64,000 nucleotides of DNA from contig NZ_LN929893.1 of the NCBI RefSeq assembly GCF_001493375.1, forward strand, positions 416,059-480,058. Reading direction: 5' to 3'. The notes below the pieces were generated by a model. The model was given only the letters and a program-made list of their open reading frames with translations. It was not told the origin of the DNA and searched no databases. Position 1 is the stretch's first letter, and the number at the start of each line of letters is the position of its first letter. Origin of the DNA: Streptomyces specialis. GTDB taxonomy: Bacteria > Actinomycetota > Actinomycetes > Streptomycetales > Streptomycetaceae. The translations under genes and the position numbers were made by a program. Shown piece after piece: positions 16,471 through 27,964 of the stretch.

Positions 16471-17787
16471 ATGACGAACCGGCGCGGCCCGAACTACCGA
16501 CTGCGGGCCCTGCTCTCCGAGGCCGGCTGGACCCAGGAGGCACTGGCCCGAGCGGTCAACGCGCTGGGCACCGAGATCGGCGCCGCCCTGCGGTACGACC
16601 GCACCGCCGTCGCGCACTGGCTGGCCGGGACCCAGCCCCGGCACCCCGTGCCGCAGCTCGCCGCCGAGGCGCTGTCGCGGCGGATCGGCCGGTCTGTGGC
16701 GCCGGAGGCGGCCGGGTTCCCCTCGTACGCCCGCGACGCGCCGCCCGCGGACCCGGTGGCGGGCTTCACCGCCCTGTGCCGCGCCGACGCGGACGCCGGC
16801 CGCCGGGTGCCGCTGCACCAGCGCCCGTACCGGGTGGCCGACACGGTGGTGCCGAGGCCCCCGGAGGCGCGGTCGCCCGAACGGCCCCTGGGCGGGCGCA
16901 CGGAGGGCACCACCGCCCTGCACGACGCCGTGGAGTTCTTCGCGGCGTCGATCGACCCCCACGGCGGGCGGCACGCGCGCAGCGCCCTGTCCGCGTATCT
17001 CGCCGACGACGTGAGCCCGCTGCTGACCGCCGCGCCGCAGGGCCGGGGGCGCGGCGAGCTGCTGGTCGTGGCCTCACGGCTGGCGTTCCTGCTGGCGCGG
17101 ATGTACGAGGACGGGCTGCTGCACGGCGTGGCCCAGCGGTACTACACGTACGCGCACCGGCTGGCCGGTGAGTCCGGTGACCGCGTCGCGTGGAGCGTCG
17201 TGGTGCGGGCGATGAGCGCGCAGGCCCAGCGGCTGGGCCACCTGCCGTCCGCGCTCCAGCTCGCCGAGGCCGCCCAGCGCGGCACCCGGGGCGCTCCCGG
17301 CGCCCACCAGGCGTACATCCAGGCGCAGTTGGCGGTCGTGCTCGCGCTGAGCGGCGACCGGCGCGGCGCGCTGGCGGCCGTGGCGCAGGCCGAGCGGGCG
17401 GCGGAGCGCGCGACGGGCGGGACGGCGCCGTTCGACAGCTATCCGCAGGCCGCGCTGCACTTCCAGATCTCGGCGGTGCTGGAGGCGCTGGGCGACCTGC
17501 CGGGCGCGCTGGCCGCGCTGCGGCGCGCGGCGGGCGAGCGGGCCGCGGCGGACGTGCGGGGCCGGGCGCTGACCCAGGCGCGGTTCGGGCAGCTCCTGCT
17601 GCGGACCGGGCATCTGGACGAGGCGTGCGCGGCGTGGGAGGTGTTCCTCGCGGCGCAGGAGCGGTTGCGTTCGGGCGACGCGGAGCGCGCGCTGCGCGAC
17701 ATGCGCCAGGCGCTCCAGCCGTACCGGAACCGCAAGCGGGTCGCGGAGCTGCTGGCGCGGACGGTCAGGACGGCACACGGTCGTTGA
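16471..17787 (+). CDS. XRE-like/TPR transcriptional regulator
   Basis: The 438-residue protein has an N-terminal helix-turn-helix-like region (LRALLSEAGWTQEALARAVN, TAVAHWLAGTQPRHPVPQL) followed by a long all-helical region with TPR-like repeats (for example LPSALQLAEAAQRG, LGDLPGALAALRRAAGERAA, GHLDEACAAWEVFLAAQERL). This arrangement is widespread in Streptomyces developmental and antibiotic regulators. It is followed by the homogentisate dioxygenase gene, but that gene has its own promoter-like sequence, so no operon is implied. Confidence 0.75.
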   Translation: MTNRRGPNYRLRALLSEAGWTQEALARAVNALGTEIGAALRYDRTAVAHWLAGTQPRHPVPQLAAEALSRRIGRSVAPEAAGFPSYARDAPPADPVAGFTALCRADADAGRRVPLHQRPYRVADTVVPRPPEARSPERPLGGRTEGTTALHDAVEFFAASIDPHGGRHARSALSAYLADDVSPLLTAAPQGRGRGELLVVASRLAFLLARMYEDGLLHGVAQRYYTYAHRLAGESGDRVAWSVVVRAMSAQAQRLGHLPSALQLAEAAQRGTRGAPGAHQAYIQAQLAVVLALSGDRRGALAAVAQAERAAERATGGTAPFDSYPQAALHFQISAVLEALGDLPGALAALRRAAGERAAADVRGRALTQARFGQLLLRTGHLDEACAAWEVFLAAQERLRSGDAERALRDMRQALQPYRNRKRVAELLARTVRTAHGR

Positions 17788-17812
17788 CTTGCGCCCCCAC
17801 CATTCCTATGGT
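17784..17812 (+). promoter_or_regulatory. Probable promoter of hmgA
   Basis: TTGACT (17784-17789) and TATGGT (17807-17812) are separated by 17 bases, close to the consensus for a housekeeping sigma factor. It lies directly after the stop of the preceding regulator and about 35 bases before the hmgA start. Confidence 0.6.
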
Positions 17813-17829
17813 CGGACGAATGAATGGTG
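17798..17829. promoter_or_regulatory. Inverted repeat overlapping hmgA promoter
   Basis: caccattc (17798-17805) is repeated inverted as gaatggtg (17822-17829), bracketing the -10 element. Its placement suits a repressor operator; the GntR protein downstream of hmgA is one candidate ligand-responsive regulator. Confidence 0.45.
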
Positions 17830-17847
17830 AGGCGGCGGGAGTGCGCG

Positions 17848-19170
17848 ATGGACACGGCCGGAACGGGCAACGCGACGGGCGACTCCCCGGCGGCCTCCCC
17901 GCCCCGCGCGCCGGTCTACTCGCCGGGCTTCGGCAACGAGCACAGCGGTGAGGCCGTCCCCGGGGCGCTTCCCCGGGGACGGAACTCGCCGCAGCGCGCG
18001 CCGCTGGGGCTGTACGCGGAGCAGCTCAGCGGCACCGCGTTCACCGAGCCGCGCGCCCGCAACCGCCGGTCCTGGCTGTACCGGATCAGGCCCTCGGCCG
18101 CCCACCCGCCGTTCCGCCGCGTGCCGGACGGCGCGCTGCGTTCCGGGCCGTTCGAGGAGACCGGGCCCGACCCCAACCGGATGCGCTGGGGCCCGCTGCC
18201 CGCGCCGCCGCCCGGCACCGACTTCGTGGCCGGCCTGTGGACCCTGGGCGGCAACGGCGATCCGCGTCGGCGCGCCGGCATGGCCGTCCACCTGTACCGC
18301 GCCAACGCCCCGATGACCGACCGGGTGTTCGGCGACTCGGACGGCGAGCTGCTGATCGTCCCGCAGCGCGGCGCGCTGCTGCTGCGCACCGAGTTCGGCC
18401 CGCTGCTCGCCGCCCCCGGGCACATCGCGCTGATCCCGCGCGGGGTGCGGTTCCGGGCCGAGCTGCCGGACGGCGAGGCGGCCGGGTACGTCTGCGAGAA
18501 CTACGGCGTCCCCTTCGCGCTGCCGGAGCTGGGCGTCATCGGCGCCAACGGCCTGGCCGCGCCCCGGGACTTCCTCGCCCCCACCGCCGCCTACGAGGAC
18601 ACCGACCGCCCGGTGCGGGTGCTCAACAAGTTCTGCGGCGGCCTCTGGGCCGCCGACTACGACCACTCCCCGCTGGACGTGGTCGCCTGGCACGGCACCC
18701 TCGTGCCGTACCTGTACGACCTGCGCCGGTTCAACGTGCTGGGCTCCGTCAGCTTCGACCACCCCGATCCGTCGCTCTTCACCGTACTGACCGCCCCGGC
18801 CGCCGACTTCGCCGTCTTCGCGCCCCGCTGGCTGGTCGGCGAGGACACCTTCAGGCCGCCCTACTTCCACCGCAATGTGATGAGCGAGTACATGGGCCTG
18901 ATCGAGGGCTCCTACGACGCGAAGGCCGAGGGCTTCGTGCCCGGCGGCGGCTCGTTGCACAACATGATGTCCGCGCACGGGCCCGACCGGGAGACGTTCG
19001 AACGGGCCAGCGCCGCCGAGCTGCGGCCCCAACGCGTGGACGAGGGACTGGCGTTCATGTTCGAGACCGGCTGGCCCGTGCTCCTGACCGCGCAGGCGGT
19101 GACCTGCGGACACCGGCAGCGCGGATACGACGAGGTGTGGGAGGGTCTGAGACGGAACTTCCCTTCATAA
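17848..19170 (+). CDS. hmgA: Homogentisate 1,2-dioxygenase
   Basis: This enzyme opens the ring of homogentisate to maleylacetoacetate in tyrosine and phenylalanine breakdown. The 440-residue protein has [19 protein letters not shown] at the start, [11 protein letters not shown], and the iron-site region [20 protein letters not shown] with the His and Glu ligands, then [12 protein letters not shown] at 17848 has GGGAG 6 bases upstream. The neighbouring downstream GntR gene may regulate it. No other pathway gene (fah, maiA) lies in the window. Confidence 0.93.
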   Translation: MDTAGTGNATGDSPAASPPRAPVYSPGFGNEHSGEAVPGALPRGRNSPQRAPLGLYAEQLSGTAFTEPRARNRRSWLYRIRPSAAHPPFRRVPDGALRSGPFEETGPDPNRMRWGPLPAPPPGTDFVAGLWTLGGNGDPRRRAGMAVHLYRANAPMTDRVFGDSDGELLIVPQRGALLLRTEFGPLLAAPGHIALIPRGVRFRAELPDGEAAGYVCENYGVPFALPELGVIGANGLAAPRDFLAPTAAYEDTDRPVRVLNKFCGGLWAADYDHSPLDVVAWHGTLVPYLYDLRRFNVLGSVSFDHPDPSLFTVLTAPAADFAVFAPRWLVGEDTFRPPYFHRNVMSEYMGLIEGSYDAKAEGFVPGGGSLHNMMSAHGPDRETFERASAAELRPQRVDEGLAFMFETGWPVLLTAQAVTCGHRQRGYDEVWEGLRRNFPS

Positions 19171-19194
19171 CATCGTCGACCCGGAGCGACCGCT

Positions 19195-19950
19195 GTGACC
19201 GTCTTCGCCCCCGACTCGCTCGCACTGAACCGGAAGCTGCCGTTGTGGTACCAGGTGTCGCAGTCGCTGCGCGCCTCGATCCTCGGCCGCTCCCCCGAGG
19301 CGCCGCTCCGGCTGCCCACCGAGGAACAGCTCGCCGAGCACTACGGGGTGAGCGTGCTCACCATGCGCCAGGCCCTCAAGGAGCTGGAACTGGAGGGCCT
19401 GATCACGCGGTTCCGCCGGCGCGGCACGTTCATCGAGCCAACGGCCCGGCACAGCGCGCCCGTCCGGCTGCTGGGTTCGGTGGACACCATCGTGGCGCAG
19501 CAGTCGGGCGAGACCACGACGCTGCTGGACCACGGGCCGGTCCCGGTGCCGCCCGAACTGGCCGAGCACTTCCCGGGTCTCGGCGAGGTGGTCCGCTTCC
19601 GCCGGGTGCGTCACGACCGGGCCACCGGCGATCCGGTCAACTGGGCGGAGAATCTGCTCCATCCGGAGATCGCCGACCGCATCGACCCCACGGCGCTGGA
19701 ACGCTGGCCGATGACGAGAGTGCTGCGGGACGTGGCCGGAGTGACGGTCAGCCGGATAGCCAACACCGTGCAGGCGCGGCTGGCCGATCCGCCGACCGCG
19801 CAGCTTCTCCAGGTGCCGCTGCTGAGCCCGATCCTGCACATCACCGGTGTCGAGTACGACGAGCGGGAGCGGGCGGTGGATGTCGCCCGCATCCATTACC
19901 GCGGCGACCGCTTCTCGTTCGCGGTCACCATGGACGCCTCCCCCGAGTGA
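19195..19950 (+). CDS. GntR/HutC family regulator
   Basis: The 251-residue protein has an N-terminal GntR winged helix (LRLPTEEQLAEHYGVSVLTM, RQALKELELEGLITRFRRRG) and a C-terminal UTRA ligand-binding domain (EVVRFRRVRHDRATGDPVNW, ARIHYRGDRFSFAVTMD). GTG start. It begins 25 bases after hmgA and is likely co-transcribed, suggesting control of aromatic amino acid catabolism; that link is inferred from position only. Confidence 0.82.
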   Translation: MTVFAPDSLALNRKLPLWYQVSQSLRASILGRSPEAPLRLPTEEQLAEHYGVSVLTMRQALKELELEGLITRFRRRGTFIEPTARHSAPVRLLGSVDTIVAQQSGETTTLLDHGPVPVPPELAEHFPGLGEVVRFRRVRHDRATGDPVNWAENLLHPEIADRIDPTALERWPMTRVLRDVAGVTVSRIANTVQARLADPPTAQLLQVPLLSPILHITGVEYDERERAVDVARIHYRGDRFSFAVTMDASPE

Positions 19951-20013
19951 CCCCCCGCACCCCGGGGTGACGCACGGACAGGCCGCCGGTCCCGCCCGGC
20001 GGCCACCGTCACG

Positions 20014-20280
20014 TCAGCCGCGACCGCCCAGCAGGGTCCGCCGCAGCCGCCGCAGAGGCGTGAACAGCCGCACGCGCGCGCTCCGGGTCGTGCGGGCGCC
20101 GGTCCTGTCGCGCTGGGTCAGCTCGCGCATCAACAGCGTGGCCTCCTCGGCCTGGCGCTGCGGCACGGCCGGGCCGGAGAGCACGCTCAGGTGGCGGTCG
20201 AGACGCGAGCTGCTCGCGCCGGTCCCGCAGTTGATGGCAGGGACCCGTGGCGGCCTGCCCCGCACTGTTATCTGCTCCAT
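20014..20280 (-). CDS. Small hypothetical protein
   Basis: This 88-residue basic protein starts MEQITVRGRPPRVPAINCGT, with a well-placed GGGAG about 5 bases before the ATG at 20280. The C-terminus is Arg/Leu rich (RVRLFTPLRRLRRTLLGGRG). I recognise no domain. It is divergent from the AAA ATPase gene. Confidence 0.55.
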   Translation of the reverse strand: MEQITVRGRPPRVPAINCGTGASSSRLDRHLSVLSGPAVPQRQAEEATLLMRELTQRDRTGARTTRSARVRLFTPLRRLRRTLLGGRG

Positions 20281-20464
20281 GACTCTCCCACCCGTACAAC
20301 GACACCCGGTCCGGGCAGGGTAACCCTAACTCCCCGCACCGACGCATGGGTATCCCGGTCCCGTGATTCACCTTTCCCCGCAACGGGGTTGACGCACACC
20401 GCGGGACAGGCGTTCGCCGGGAAACCCCGTGCGCGCGGGGCGGGCGTGCCGGATCATGGGGTGT

Positions 20465-21565
<1,101 letters not shown>

Positions 21566-21606
21566 TGCCCTGCCGCGTCGGCGGCCCGCGTTCTACCCTG
21601 CTGCCC

Positions 21607-22170
21607 ATGAGCGAACGCGGCGCGGGGACCAGGGCGGGCGCGGCACGGGCGGGAGGAGGCGCGGTCGTGGCGGCGGCCCTGGGGCTGGGGCTCCTCGCCG
21701 GCTGCTCGGGCGGCTCCGGGGGCGGCGCCGGGACGCCCGCCGGGACGCCGGAGCCGTCCGAGGCGTCCACCTCGCCGGAGGCACCGGAGTCGTCCGGGAC
21801 ACCCGACACCTCCGGGACACCGGGGGCGGGGGACGACGACGGGCCGCCGCCGGAGGCGGACTCCCCCTGTTACGACGGGGAGTGCGAGATCACCGTCGCG
21901 GTGGGCACCGAGATCGCGGTCGATCCCGCGGCGTTCGGCGTGACGCGGCTGGTCGTCACCGGCATCGAGGAGCAGGAGCTGGCGGCCGGGTTCAGCTCGC
22001 CCGCCGTCCTCTACGACGTGTACGACGGCTCCGAGGTGGTCGCGACCTTCTCCAGCGGGGTCGGCACCTCCTCCACGACCAACGACTCCCTCACGGTCTT
22101 CCCCGCCGACGTGGACGTCGCCGGGGGCAGCGCCCGTCTGGAGATCACCCCCCGACCGCCGGCCCGGTGA
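21607..22170 (+). CDS. Secreted lipoprotein, unknown function
   Basis: The 187-residue protein has a lipoprotein signal: Arg-containing N-terminus, Ala/Leu core and lipobox LLAGC at about Cys36. A Gly/Pro/Ser/Thr-rich linker of about 60 residues follows, then a small folded domain with two cysteines (SPCYDGECEITVAVGTEIAV) and a beta-rich pattern. The linker suggests a cell-surface protein held away from the membrane. Confidence 0.75.
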   Translation: MSERGAGTRAGAARAGGGAVVAAALGLGLLAGCSGGSGGGAGTPAGTPEPSEASTSPEAPESSGTPDTSGTPGAGDDDGPPPEADSPCYDGECEITVAVGTEIAVDPAAFGVTRLVVTGIEEQELAAGFSSPAVLYDVYDGSEVVATFSSGVGTSSTTNDSLTVFPADVDVAGGSARLEITPRPPAR

Positions 22171-22212
22171 CGCGCGTGCGCCCGGCGTCCGGCGCTGTGG
22201 GAGGGTGGCCGG

Positions 22213-22632
22213 GTGACGCTGGAGGACCTCGTCCGGCTGCGCCGGGCCCGTGACCTGATGGATCGCGACTACGCGAAGCCGCTGGACGTGCCGGCGCTGG
22301 CGCGCGCCGCCCTGATGTCGCCGGGCCATTTCTCCCGCAGCTTCCGCGCCGCCTTCGGCGAGACGCCGTACAGCTACCTGATGACGCGCCGCGTCGAGCG
22401 CGCCAAGGCGCTGCTGCGGCGGGGCGACCTGTCGGTGACGGAGGTCTGTTTCGCGGTCGGCTGCACCTCGCTGGGGTCGTTCAGCTCGCGGTTCACCGAG
22501 CTGGTCGGCGAGAGCCCCAGCGCCTACCGGGCCCGCCGCCACGACGAGGGTGCCGCCATCCCGGCCTGCGTCGCCAAGATCCACACGCGACCGGTCAGGA
22601 ACGGAGAAGCGAAACGCCCGCCCCGCCCGTAG
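22213..22632 (+). CDS. AraC family helix-turn-helix regulator (short)
   Basis: This is a 139-residue protein consisting of little more than the AraC DNA-binding domain: LDVPALARAALMSPGHFSRS, FRAAFGETPYSYLMTRRVER, and the second helix-turn-helix SVTEVCFAVGCTSLGSFSSR. GTG start. It is 10 bases upstream of a VOC-family gene, and such short AraC proteins are often paired with VOC genes in Streptomyces. Confidence 0.85.
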   Translation: MTLEDLVRLRRARDLMDRDYAKPLDVPALARAALMSPGHFSRSFRAAFGETPYSYLMTRRVERAKALLRRGDLSVTEVCFAVGCTSLGSFSSRFTELVGESPSAYRARRHDEGAAIPACVAKIHTRPVRNGEAKRPPRP

Positions 22633-22642
22633 CGTGCGACGC

Positions 22643-23059
22643 ATGGACATCAAACTCTCCCAGTGCTTCCTCGCCGTCGACGACCATGACAAGGCGATCG
22701 CCTTCTACCGGGACGTTCTCGGCCTGGAGGTGCGCAACGACGTCGGGTTCGAGGGGATGCGCTGGGTCACCGTCGGCGCGCCGTCGCAGCCGGACGTGAA
22801 CATCGTGCTGGAACCGCCCCTCGCCGACCCGGGCGCCTCGCCCGCCGACAAGGAGGTCATGGCGGAGCTGCTGGCGAAGGGCCTGTTGCGCGGGGTCATC
22901 TTCGCCACCGACGACTGCGACGCGACGTTCGAACGCATCCGCGCCGCGGGCGGCGAGGTGTTGCAGGAGCCGTTCGACCAGCCGTACGGCGTCCGCGACT
23001 GCGCCTTCCGCGATCCGTCCGGCAACATGCTCCGCTTCAGTCAGTCCCGCGCGCGGTGA
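22643..23059 (+). CDS. VOC (glyoxalase/bleomycin-resistance fold) protein
   Basis: The 138-residue protein has the two beta-alpha-beta modules of the VOC superfamily: QCFLAVDDHDKAIAFYRDVL at the start and QEPFDQPYGVRDCAFRDPSG with the C-terminal metal-site region. It is probably co-expressed with the upstream AraC regulator. The substrate is unknown. Confidence 0.85.
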   Translation: MDIKLSQCFLAVDDHDKAIAFYRDVLGLEVRNDVGFEGMRWVTVGAPSQPDVNIVLEPPLADPGASPADKEVMAELLAKGLLRGVIFATDDCDATFERIRAAGGEVLQEPFDQPYGVRDCAFRDPSGNMLRFSQSRAR

Positions 23060-23169
23060 CCCCCGGCCGGGCGCGGGTCGGCGGTGCGCCGTCGCGGCCC
23101 GGCCCGGTTCCCGGGCGCTGAAGCCATGGTGAAACCGCGCTGAATCCGCCCCGCAGCAGGCTGTGCGGC

Positions 23170-24159
23170 ATGACTACGACACCGGACGCCCCCGCCATCG
23201 CGGCCAGGGGGCTGCACAAGTCCTACGGCGGGAAACACAGCGGGAAGGACGGCGGAAAGGGCCCGAAGAAGGTCCTCGACGGCATCGACCTGGCCGTGCC
23301 GCGGGGCACGATCTTCTCCCTCCTGGGACCCAACGGCGCCGGGAAGACCACCGTCGTCAAGATCCTCTCCACCCTCGTCACCGCCGACGCCGGCGACCTG
23401 CGCGTCGGCGGCCACGACCTGGCCGCCGATCCGCAGGCGGTACGGGCCATGATCGGCGTCACCGGGCAGTTCTCCGCCGTCGACGGCCTGATCACCGGCG
23501 AGGAGAACATGCTCCTCATGGCGGACCTGCACCATCTCCCCCGCCGGGAGGGCCGCCGCACCGCCGCCGAGCTGCTGGAGCGCTTCGATCTGGTGGAGGC
23601 CGCGAAGAAGCCCGCCTCCACCTACTCCGGCGGCATGAGGCGCCGCCTCGACATCGCCATGACACTGGTCGGCGCCCCCCGGATCATCTTCCTCGACGAG
23701 CCGACCACCGGCCTGGACCCGCGCAGCCGCCACAGCATGTGGGGCATCATCCGCGAGCTGGTCTCCGGTGGCGTCACCGTCTTCCTCACCACCCAGTACC
23801 TGGAGGAGGCCGACGAACTCGCCGACCGTATCGCGGTGCTGAACGACGGCCGGATCGCCGCCGAGGGGAGCGCCGACGAGCTGAAGCGGCTCGTCCCGGG
23901 CGGGCACGTGCGGCTGCGGTTCACCGACCCGGCCGCGTACCGGTCCGCCGCCGTCGCCCTGCGCGAGGTCACCCGGGACGACGAGGCGCTGTCGTTGCAG
24001 ATCCCCAGCGACGGCAGCCAGCGCGAGCTGCGCTCCATCCTCGACTGGCTGGACTCGGCCGGTGTCGAGGCGGACGAGCTGACCGTGCACACCCCCGACC
24101 TCGATGACGTGTTCTTCGCCCTGACCGGCGGCACCGACCAGCGTGAGGATGTCCGATGA
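23170..24159 (+). CDS. DrrA-type ABC exporter ATPase
   Basis: This is a 329-residue ATPase of the daunorubicin-resistance family. Walker A is LLGPNGAGKTTVVKIL, signature TYSGGMRRRLDIAMTLVG, Walker B IIFLDEPTTGLDPRSR, and the C-terminal DrrA-type domain ends with VHTPDLDDVFFALTGG. An unusual Lys/Gly insertion (GGKHSGKDGGKGPKK) sits between the first beta strands. The stop overlaps the permease start as ATGA. Confidence 0.9.
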   Translation: MTTTPDAPAIAARGLHKSYGGKHSGKDGGKGPKKVLDGIDLAVPRGTIFSLLGPNGAGKTTVVKILSTLVTADAGDLRVGGHDLAADPQAVRAMIGVTGQFSAVDGLITGEENMLLMADLHHLPRREGRRTAAELLERFDLVEAAKKPASTYSGGMRRRLDIAMTLVGAPRIIFLDEPTTGLDPRSRHSMWGIIRELVSGGVTVFLTTQYLEEADELADRIAVLNDGRIAAEGSADELKRLVPGGHVRLRFTDPAAYRSAAVALREVTRDDEALSLQIPSDGSQRELRSILDWLDSAGVEADELTVHTPDLDDVFFALTGGTDQREDVR

Positions 24160-24947
24160 GTTCCCTGACCCTCGCCGTTCGCGACTCGGCCACGATGCTG
24201 CGCCGCACCGTCCTGCACGCGTGGCGCTACCCGTCGCTCACCCTGAATCTGCTGCTGACGCCGATCGTCCTGCTGCTGCTCTTCGTCTACATCTTCGGCG
24301 ACGTGATGAGCGCGGGCATCGCCGGCGGTCACGCCGACCGTTCCGCGTACATCGCCTATCTCGTCCCGGGCATCCTGCTGATGACCATCGGCGGCACCGT
24401 GGTGGGAGCGGCGGTGTCCGTGTCCATGGACATGACCGAGGGCATCATGGCCCGCTTCCGCACGATGGCGATCCACCGCGGGTCGGTGCTCATCGGGCAT
24501 GTCGTCGGCAGCGTGCTGCGGGCGCTCGTCAGCGTGGTCCTCGTCGGCGCCGTCGCCGTGGCCATCGGCTTCCGGTCCACGGACGCCACGGCCCTGGAGT
24601 GGCTGGCGGCGTTCGGGCTGCTCGCGCTGGTCGCCATGGCGCTCACCTGGATCGCGGTCGGGCTGGGCATGGTCAGCCCGAACGCCGAGGCGGCCGGCAA
24701 CAACGCGATGCCGCTGATCGTCCTGCCGTTCGTCTCCAGCGCCTTCGTCCCGGTCGACGCCATGCCGGGCTGGTTCCGGCCGGTCGCCGAGTACCAGCCG
24801 TTCACACCGGCCATCGAGACCCTGCGCGGGCTGCTGCTCGGCAGCGAGATCGGCGGCGACGGGTGGCTGGCGGTCGGCTGGTGCCTGGGCCTGGCGGCGC
24901 TCGGCTACCGGTGGTCGACGTCGCTGTTCAGCCGCGACCCGCGATGA
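24156..24947 (+). CDS. DrrB-type ABC exporter permease
   Basis: This is a 263-residue ABC-2 type membrane protein with about six hydrophobic segments, among them LNLLLTPIVLLLLFVYIFGD and YIAYLVPGILLMTIGGTVVG. It shows the family pattern MARFRTMAIHRGSVLIGHVV after the third segment. It partners the preceding ATPase as a drug or lipid exporter. Its end overlaps the convergent AfsR-like gene by 20 bases. Confidence 0.88.
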   Translation: MSSLTLAVRDSATMLRRTVLHAWRYPSLTLNLLLTPIVLLLLFVYIFGDVMSAGIAGGHADRSAYIAYLVPGILLMTIGGTVVGAAVSVSMDMTEGIMARFRTMAIHRGSVLIGHVVGSVLRALVSVVLVGAVAVAIGFRSTDATALEWLAAFGLLALVAMALTWIAVGLGMVSPNAEAAGNNAMPLIVLPFVSSAFVPVDAMPGWFRPVAEYQPFTPAIETLRGLLLGSEIGGDGWLAVGWCLGLAALGYRWSTSLFSRDPR

Positions 24948-27866
24948 GCGCGCGGGCCGCCGCCCGCAGCCCGTCCCGCTCCAGGGCGGCGTACTCCGAC
25001 CCCGCGTCGGCGTACGCCGCCCGGTCGGCGTCCTCGGCCGCGCGCCGGGCGCGGTCCGCCGACATGGTCGGCTGGAACTCCCGCAGCACGCCCAGCCGTT
25101 CGGCCAGCGCGATCATCCGCACGGCGGAGGCGTCGCCGGACGCGAGTCCCGCCATGCCGAGCGCGTGCAGCACCGTGCCGAACACGGGAAGTTCCATGGG
25201 CGAGCGGGACGGGCCGGTCAGCAGCGTCCGCAGCCCCTGCCGCAGCCGGTCGGCCGGCTCCGCGACGAGTCCGGGACGGCCGGCGTGCGCGTGCGCCGTC
25301 ACCGCCGCCGACTGGATCTGCAACGCCCACGGGTCGAACCAGGGATCGCCGCCGTGCGCCGGACCGGCCTGGGACATCCGGGCCACGGCGCCGCGCCACA
25401 GGCCGAGCCCGACCTCGGTCAGCCCGCGGGTGAGCGCGATCTCGGCGCGCGCGCCGAGATCGGGGTTGTAGAAGAGGTCCTGCTGCGCGGTGCCCGCGTT
25501 CTCCGCCTGCCTCAGCCAGTACTCGGCCTCGTCGGGGTCGCCGCGCTGGAGGCAGGCGAGGACGAGGGCCGAGCGGATGCCCAGGTGGTCGTGCTCGTCG
25601 CCGAGCCGCGGCAGCGCCGCCAGCGCGGCTCTGAGGTGCCCGTACGCGATCTGTCCGCGGCCGGTCCGCAGGCACAGCTCGCTCAGCCGGGCGTGGCCGA
25701 TGACCTGCGTGGCGGGGTTGTCGATCGGCGCCAGCGCGGCGATCATCCGGCGGGCCGAGGCCAGCGCCCGGTCGATGTCGTGCTCGCTCTCCCGGCGCGC
25801 GGACCGTGGCCCATGAACAGCGTCGCCGTACCCACCACGGCGGCGGCGCGGGCGACTTCGACATACTCGGGCCCGGGGCGGTAGTGCGACAGCGGCGGGC
25901 CGGGGTCCGCGGCGAGGGCGGCGAGGCGGGGGAAGTTGGACTCGGTGGACCACAGCGCGCCGAGGACCGCGGTGAGGGCGGCGATGGTGGGCCCGTCCGT
26001 ACGGGCCAGGGCGTGCCGCAGGGCCGGTACGAGGTTGTCCTGCTCGGCCCTGATCCGCTCCCACGCGGCTCGCGGCTGCGCGCCGAAGAGCCACGCGTGG
26101 TGCGCCACCCCGAAGTCCCGCGCCCAGGCGAGGAACCGGCCCACGGCCTCCTCCTCCTCGCCCGCCTCCGCGCGCCGGGCCGCGCTGAACTCCCGTACGG
26201 TCTCCAGCATCCGGAACCGCACACCGGCCGGGGTGTCGGTGACGGTGAGCAGCGACTGATCGGCCAGCTCCTCCAGCGGGCCCAGCGCGTCGTCGCCCAG
26301 CACCCGTTCGGCCGCCTCGCCGGAGAAGCCGCCGGGGAAGACGGACAGCGTGCGCAGCGCGGCCCTGGCGTCCTGGGTGAGCAGGTTCCAGCTCCACTCC
26401 ACGACCGCGCGCAGGGTGCGGTGGCGCTCCGGCGCGTCCCGGGCGCCGCCGCGCAGCAGCGCGAACCGGTCGCCGAGGCGGCGGGCGATCTCCGGCACCG
26501 ACAGCGCCCGTACCCGCGCCGCGGCCAGTTCCACGGCGAGCGGCAGCCCGTCGAGGTGGCGGCAGAGTCCGGCCACCGTGTCGGGCGGCAGCTCCACGCC
26601 GGGCCGGGCGGCACGGGCCCGTTGCGCGAACAGCTCGACCGACGTGTCGAGCCCCAGCTCCGGCAGCGCGTACACCGCCTCGGAGGTCAGGCCCAGCGGC
26701 GCCCGGCTGGTGGCGAGCACCCGCAGGTCAGGCGAGGACGAGACCAGGGCCCGTACGAGGTCGGCGGCGCCCCGGACGACCTGCTCGCAGTTGTCCAGCA
26801 CCAGCAGCGCGGGGCCCGGGCCGAGCATGCCGCGGATGCCGGCCACCGGATCGGGGAGGTGGCCGCTCAGGGCGCCGTGCCGCCCCTCCCCCGCGCCGAG
26901 CGCGGACGCCACCTCCGTGGCCACGTCCTCGTCCGCGGTGACGCCGGCGAGCGGCACGAAGTACACCACGCGCTGCCCGGCCCGGCGGCTGACGGCGTGC
27001 GCGAGGCGGGTCTTGCCGAGGCCGCCGGGGCCGAGGAGGGGGACGGCCCGGGAGGCGCGCAGCGGCCGGCCCACCGCCGCGATGTCCTCGTCGCGTCCCA
27101 GCAGCGGGTTCGGCTCGTGCGGCACGCCGTGCCGGACCACGGGCTCCTCGCCGCTCAGCAGTTCCCGGTGCACGGCCCTGAGCCCGGCGCCCGGGTCCGT
27201 GCCGAGCGCGTCGCGCAGCTCGCGGCGGTACGCCTCGTACCGCGTCAGCGCCGTGGACGGGCCGGCCGTCGCCGCCTCGCCGCGCAGCAGCTCCGCGAGC
27301 ACCTCCTCGTCGCGCGGATGCCCGGCGGCGACCGCGGCCAGCGGCCCGGCGGCCTCCGCGTGCCGTCCCAGCCGGGCGAGCGCGAGCGCCCGCGCGCGCA
27401 GGAGCGTGGCGCGCACGGGCGCGCGTTCGGCGCGCAGCGCGGCCACCGGATCGTCCGGGTCGCCGGGCTCGTCAGGGGTGCCCTCCCACAGCGCGAGCCC
27501 GGCGTCGGCCGCGGCCAGCGATCCCGCGTGGTCCCCGGCCCTGGCCCGGTCGGCGCTCGCGGCGGCGTGCAGCAGCAGGGCGGAGCTGTCGATCCGGTCC
27601 TCGGCGAGGGCGAGCCGGTACCCGGCCGGGGTGCTCGCGATGACGTCGGCGCCCAGCAGCGCCCGCGCCCTGGAGACGAGGACCTGCACCGCCTTCCCCG
27701 GCCGCTCCGGCAGCTCGTCCGGCCACAGCCCCGCCACCAGCCGCTCGGTGCCGCAGCCCGCGCGCACGTCGCCCGCGAGGAGCGCGAGGAGTGCGCGGAG
27801 CCGGGGCGCGGTGACCTCCTGTCCGCGATAGGCGACGCGCGGCAGCAGGGTCAGGTCGGTGGTCAC
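24928..27866 (-). pseudogene. AfsR/SARP-like BTAD-ATPase regulator, frameshifted
   Basis: One gene is split between two frames. From 27866 the frame encodes a winged-helix/BTAD activation domain (VQVLVSRARALLGADVIAST, then RDALGTDPGAGLRAVHRELL), an NB-ARC ATPase (VPLLGPGGLGKTRLAHAVS, LLVLDNCEQVV) and the start of a helical repeat region, up to about MGHGPR near 25800. The rest (ESEHDIDRALASARRMIAAL... to ALIAGRG) is in a different frame ending at 24928. One missing base near 25795-25805 would restore a 979-residue protein. Given the errors elsewhere, a sequencing error is as likely as a real mutation. Confidence 0.8.
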
Positions 27867-27964
27867 CCGTGCAGGTTAACCAAGGCGCCGGCCGCCGGAT
27901 CTCCCGCGAACCGGCGCCGGAAACGCGGTGGAGCCGCGCCGGTCGCGCTGGCTAGGGTCGCGGG

